Of a stretch of 64,000 nucleotides of DNA, positions 61,067 to 64,000 are shown one piece after another. The DNA comes from Allohahella sp002354735 (GTDB taxonomy: Bacteria > Pseudomonadota > Gammaproteobacteria > Pseudomonadales > Oleiphilaceae), in NCBI RefSeq assembly GCF_047946665.1, contig NZ_CP172312.1:3534001-3598000 (forward strand). Reading direction: 5' to 3'. Numbering within the stretch: the first letter of the stretch is position 1; every line of letters begins with the position of its first letter. A program made the position numbers and the translations under genes. The notes beneath the pieces were generated by a model. That model searched no databases. It worked only from the letters and a program-made list of their open reading frames with translations, and was not told where the DNA came from.

Positions 61067-61091
61067 AACAGATTCACCGTGGCACGTGCAT

Positions 61092-61173
61092 ACCGGTACA
61101 GTTAAACATTCGACCGATACAGATGGTCAGGAGATGACCAGCACAGTTTACACGCTTAACAATCTGTACCGGT
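61092..61173. promoter_or_regulatory. Three repeated operator-like sites between mocR and DUF1127
   Basis: The motif ACCGRTACAGNT occurs at 61092-61103 (ACCGGTACAGTT), 61113-61124 (ACCGATACAGAT) and on the other strand at 61162-61173 (ATCTGTACCGGT). Two direct copies plus one inverted copy in a divergent promoter region fit a MocR binding array. A degenerate fourth copy (ATCTGTTACGA) lies near 61193-61203. Confidence 0.65.
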
Positions 61174-61258
61174 CACAATATTGTTACTCTACATCTGTTA
61201 CGAATCAATTGACAGGTCTATCCTTGATCTACGGTTCACTAACAGAGGAGATCCAGAC

Positions 61259-61429
61259 ATGCCACGTATACGACGCTTGATTCCACACTTCACTACCCTT
61301 CGTCACTGGGTCCAGACTCAGCGTAGCCGGAGAGAGCTGGCCAGGTTGCCTGAGCACCTGCTCAATGACATCGGTATCGACGCGCTGGCGCGGAAGCACG
61401 AATTGTCCAAGCCGTTTTGGGTCGATTGA
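61259..61429 (+). CDS. DUF1127 domain-containing small protein
   Basis: A 56-residue basic protein. The C-terminal RRELARLPEHLLNDIGID is the DUF1127 signature. AGAGGAG precedes the ATG at 61259. It lies directly before the LysE-family gene with a 4-base gap, so it is probably co-transcribed under MocR control. DUF1127 proteins have been linked to RNA binding and phosphate or stress responses in other bacteria. Confidence 0.87.
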   Translation: MPRIRRLIPHFTTLRHWVQTQRSRRELARLPEHLLNDIGIDALARKHELSKPFWVD

Positions 61430-61433
61430 TCCG

Positions 61434-62042
61434 ATGACGGAGACACTGCTGGCGATCGTGTTGTTTGCGATAACAATGACGGGGACACCAGGCCCCAACA
61501 ACATCATGATCATGACCTCAGGCCTCAACTACGGCATCCGCCGTTCACTGCCGCACTTCTTCGGTATCTGTATTGGTACGGCAGTGCTTGTGTTTTCAGT
61601 GGGCATGGGGCTTGGCGCCCTGTTCTCGGAATACGCCTGGCTTCACACCGGCGTCAAGATTCTAGGCGTAAGCTATCTGTTGTTTCTGGCCTGGAAAATA
61701 GCTAACGCTGCAGCGCCAGTGCGACCTGATGCCGATGCGGAATTCGTGTCGCTGGGCACACCGCTCACCTTCTTTCAGGCGGTCCTCTTTCAGTGGGTCA
61801 ACCCGAAGGCCTGGATCATTTCGATCGGGGCGATAGCAGCCTTCACAACCGGCGATCAGTCACTGTTTCTGCAGGTCGGGGTCATCGCCACCATCATGCT
61901 GGTCTGCGCCCATCCCTGTGTGGCGATGTGGCTGGTTTTTGGATACTCGCTGCGTAACCTGCTGGCGGACCCTGTGAAGCGGCGGATGTTCAACTGGACC
62001 ATGGCAGTCTTGCTCGTGGCGTCGGTTATCACTATCGTATAG
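61434..62042 (+). CDS. LysE/RhtB family amino acid exporter
   Basis: A 202-residue membrane protein with about six segments. TMTGTPGPNNIMIMTSGLNY near residues 14-33 is the family motif, and QWVNPKAWIISIGAI near residues 120-134 the second conserved block. It should export amino acids or similar small molecules. Start at 61434. The gene is divergent from mocR and downstream of DUF1127. Confidence 0.9.
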   Translation: MTETLLAIVLFAITMTGTPGPNNIMIMTSGLNYGIRRSLPHFFGICIGTAVLVFSVGMGLGALFSEYAWLHTGVKILGVSYLLFLAWKIANAAAPVRPDADAEFVSLGTPLTFFQAVLFQWVNPKAWIISIGAIAAFTTGDQSLFLQVGVIATIMLVCAHPCVAMWLVFGYSLRNLLADPVKRRMFNWTMAVLLVASVITIV

Positions 62043-62045
62043 GGC

Positions 62046-62654
62046 ATGACAAAGCCCTCCTCGGAAACGATTGCACAACGCGCTAACGGCCTACCAAAAG
62101 AAGCCATCAGCGTACTCGCCTTCTGGTTCGACGAGCTCACCGAAAAAGACTGGTTCAAGAAGAGCAAGCAGCTCGACGACGAGATTCGCAAGCGCTTCGG
62201 CGAGCTGCATGAGCAGGCGCGGCGCTGTGAGTGCTGGCACTGGCGGGAAGCTGAAGGTGCCGAACGCAGCGCGCTCGGTCGCCTGGCCGAAATCATTCTA
62301 CTCGACCAATTCGCGAGGAACCTGTATCGCGACTCTCCCCACGCCTTTGCGGCTGATCCACTGGCGCTCGCGCTTTCCCAACAGGCTGTTCAGCAACAGG
62401 CAGACCAGCAACTCGAGCCGCGCCTGCGAAGCTTTTTGTATATGCCCTACATGCATAGCGAATCTGCGATGATTCATGAGGAAGCGATGAAGCTATTCTC
62501 GCAGCCAGGGCTTGAATCTAACTTCAAGTTTGAAAAACGCCACAAAGAGATCATCGATCGCTTTGGGCGCTATCCACATCGGAACGAGGTACTGGGGCGG
62601 AAGTCGACTGATGAAGAGTTGGCGTTTCTGGAGACACCCGGATCGTCGTTCTAG
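62046..62654 (+). CDS. DUF924 family protein
   Basis: A 202-residue protein. VLAFWFDELTEKDWFKKSKQ, then GRLAEIILLDQFARNLYR and LRSFLYMPYMHSESAMIHEE are DUF924 signatures, a helical TPR-like fold of unknown function. It starts three bases after the LysE-family stop and is probably in the same operon. Confidence 0.9.
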   Translation: MTKPSSETIAQRANGLPKEAISVLAFWFDELTEKDWFKKSKQLDDEIRKRFGELHEQARRCECWHWREAEGAERSALGRLAEIILLDQFARNLYRDSPHAFAADPLALALSQQAVQQQADQQLEPRLRSFLYMPYMHSESAMIHEEAMKLFSQPGLESNFKFEKRHKEIIDRFGRYPHRNEVLGRKSTDEELAFLETPGSSF

Positions 62655-62738
62655 CCTCACGGGCTGACCCGCTAGTTAGTGGCGAGCAGTCCGACCTCGC
62701 GTCCAATTGCATAATAGCCTGCCCCCGAGGAGCCTTTC

Positions 62739-63506
62739 ATGAGCAAAGCCGCAGCACCCGCACTGAAAACCGCGCTCGTCACGGGCCTGAATGGCCGCTT
62801 GGCCCCGCACCTGAAAAGAGCGTTAAATGAGGACGATGTAGAGGTCGTCGCTTTTGATCGAACGCGTATTGATATCAGCAACCGAGATCAGCAACAGGCA
62901 CTGCTGATCAGCCAGAACATCGATGCGATCTTCCATCTCGCCACCGGCCCAGAAAGCTGGGTCGGCACACTTGCAGGGCTGGCGCGGGAACAGAACATTC
63001 CATTTGTGTTCACCAGCACCGAAAGCGTCTTCGAACCGACCAGCCCCGGCCCCTTCACCCCAGCGCATCCCGCAGATGCGACCAGTGATTACGGCCAATA
63101 CAAGATTGCCTGTGAACAGGCCGCGTGCCAGGCGCATCCCGATACCCTCATCGCCCGCCTGGGCTGGCAGATGTTCGACACCTTCGATGAGGACAACCTG
63201 CTTACCCATGTGCGGGATATGCATAATGAACATGGGGTGCTCGAAGCCAGCACGACATGGCTACCCGCTGTCGCACATGTCAGACACACCATGGAAGCGC
63301 TCATCCAGCTCGCCCGAGAAGGCGCTACCGGCACCTATCATATCGACGGCAATCAGAATGGCTTGTCATTCCATGACCTGGTTACGCTGATCAATCGTCA
63401 TCATCAGATGAACTGGAACATTCGCAAGGGCACGGAGCCGACACGTGATGGGCGCATCGTCGACCCGCGGCTTTCGGGTAGTGATATCGCAGCGTGTTTC
63501 AAATGA
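62739..63506 (+). CDS. RmlD-like NAD(P)-binding sugar reductase family protein
   Basis: A 255-residue Rossmann-fold protein similar to dTDP-4-dehydrorhamnose reductase. TALVTGLNGRLAPHLKRAL begins the domain, FTSTESVFEP replaces the usual S-T-D-Y-V-F-D-G block, and YGQYKIACEQAACQ keeps the Tyr-Lys pair. GAGGAG precedes the ATG. The true reductase in the dTDP-rhamnose operon is the gene at 38465, so this is a divergent homologue. The substrate is unknown. Confidence 0.8.
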   Translation: MSKAAAPALKTALVTGLNGRLAPHLKRALNEDDVEVVAFDRTRIDISNRDQQQALLISQNIDAIFHLATGPESWVGTLAGLAREQNIPFVFTSTESVFEPTSPGPFTPAHPADATSDYGQYKIACEQAACQAHPDTLIARLGWQMFDTFDEDNLLTHVRDMHNEHGVLEASTTWLPAVAHVRHTMEALIQLAREGATGTYHIDGNQNGLSFHDLVTLINRHHQMNWNIRKGTEPTRDGRIVDPRLSGSDIAACFK

Positions 63507-63616
63507 ACTCCCTGCGATGCTGAGTATGGTGCCAGCGGTAGTCATGCAATCAGCACGGTACAGTGGCTACCGCGTTCCAGTATCATGCCTGCGCCATGTA
63601 ATTTCCTCGACGCTTG

Positions 63617-64000
63617 TCAGGGTTCCAGCTCCAGTACCATGAATACACTGTTTGGATCCTCTTTATACGGCCAAAAAGGTTCGCAATAAGTGAAGCCGTG
63701 CTTCAGGTAAAGGTTTCGGGCTGGTCGGAAAAATTCCATCGAGCCGGTTTCCAGCCTGAGGGCGCGGTAAGCTCTGTTCTTCGCAACTTCCACCATGTGC
63801 CTGACCAGCTTTGAGCCGATACCGGCACCTCGTGCAGAAGCATGCACTCTCATCGATTTCACTTCACCGTGAAATGGATCTATTTCCTTCAAAGCTCCGC
63901 AGGCGACCAGCTCGGCACCACTATAGACAGTCCAGAAGGTGATTTCTGAAGCCCTCAGTCCCTCAATATCCAGCGCATGCTTGCTCTCTGGCGGCGATGT
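63617..64000 (-). CDS. GNAT family N-acetyltransferase (5' end cut by window)
   Basis: The open frame runs from the window edge to 63617, giving 127 codons plus a stop. It contains FWTVYSGAELVACGALKEID and the acetyl-CoA loop VHASARGAGIGSKLVRHMVE, then LETGSMEFFRPARNLYLKHG and a C-terminal FMVLELEP, all standard GNAT features. The N-terminus lies beyond 64000. Specificity is unknown. Confidence 0.87.
   Translation of the reverse strand, partial: TSPPESKHALDIEGLRASEITFWTVYSGAELVACGALKEIDPFHGEVKSMRVHASARGAGIGSKLVRHMVEVAKNRAYRALRLETGSMEFFRPARNLYLKHGFTYCEPFWPYKEDPNSVFMVLELEP

Noticed and set aside
1..64000. tRNA, rRNA, CRISPR array or intact insertion sequence
   Set aside because: No cloverleaf, regular repeat-spacer series, transposase or terminal repeats were seen on reading through the window. 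A computed search was not possible.

Overview
The window looks like chromosomal DNA of a moderately GC-rich, free-living Gammaproteobacterium, possibly marine. This rests on gene content: LysR and MocR regulators, an ECF11 sigma factor with ChrR, DUF1127, DUF924 and DUF1439 proteins, an exosortase D/VPLPA-CTERM system and a Wzx/Wzy-type exopolysaccharide locus. The genus cannot be fixed from the sequence. I saw no rRNA, tRNA, CRISPR array or intact insertion sequence.

Region 1 (1-5.8 kb) is a catabolic operon on the plus strand, divergent from a LysR regulator cut by the window edge. It encodes an ACAD10/11-like acyl-CoA dehydrogenase, an SDR, an APH-fold kinase, a histidine phosphatase and a second SDR. 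The pairing of kinase and dehydrogenase recalls the LvaA/LvaC logic for 4-hydroxyacyl-CoA breakdown. Region 2 (5.97-9.5 kb) is a minus-strand operon of ECF sigma factor, ChrR anti-sigma, type II NADH dehydrogenase and glutathione transferase, with a candidate ECF11 promoter in front. It is probably a photo-oxidative (singlet oxygen) stress module.

Region 3 (12.0-16.1 kb) is the most unusual part. A four-gene overlapping minus-strand operon encodes a B12-binding radical SAM protein, a nitric oxide synthase oxygenase, a family 2 glycosyltransferase and a small membrane protein. The synthase has its heme Cys, substrate Glu and pterin Trp, but altered residues in the distal pocket and no reductase domain. 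I know of no described pathway with this gene set.

Region 4 (16.3-56.8 kb) is a very large exopolysaccharide and exosortase locus. It has glycosyltransferases, an O-acyltransferase, a sulfotransferase with a DUF6473 partner, a Wzx-like flippase, a Wzy-like polymerase, the dTDP-L-rhamnose genes rfbBACD, a WcaJ-type initiating transferase, Wzz/GumC, a BY-kinase, a Wzb-type phosphatase, a VanZ-like protein, PssE and a GT2-PssD fusion. It also holds the TPR lipoprotein PrsT and exosortase XrtD. Two paralogous VPLPA-CTERM proteins sit close to XrtD, each with the same upstream motif and terminator hairpin. Three big secreted proteins lie inside the locus: a 2318-residue PQQ-type sugar dehydrogenase with LamG-like and Ig-like modules, a ricin-lectin/PKD protein, and a putative polysaccharide-active enzyme. 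Together these suggest a rhamnose-containing, possibly acylated and sulfated polysaccharide with cell-surface proteins anchored by XrtD.

Region 5 (56.8-64 kb) is ordinary chromosome: a lipoprotein hydrolase, an HNH nuclease, two lipoproteins, a MocR regulator divergent from DUF1127 and LysE genes with three repeated operator-like sites between them, a DUF924 protein, an RmlD-like protein and a GNAT acetyltransferase cut by the window edge.
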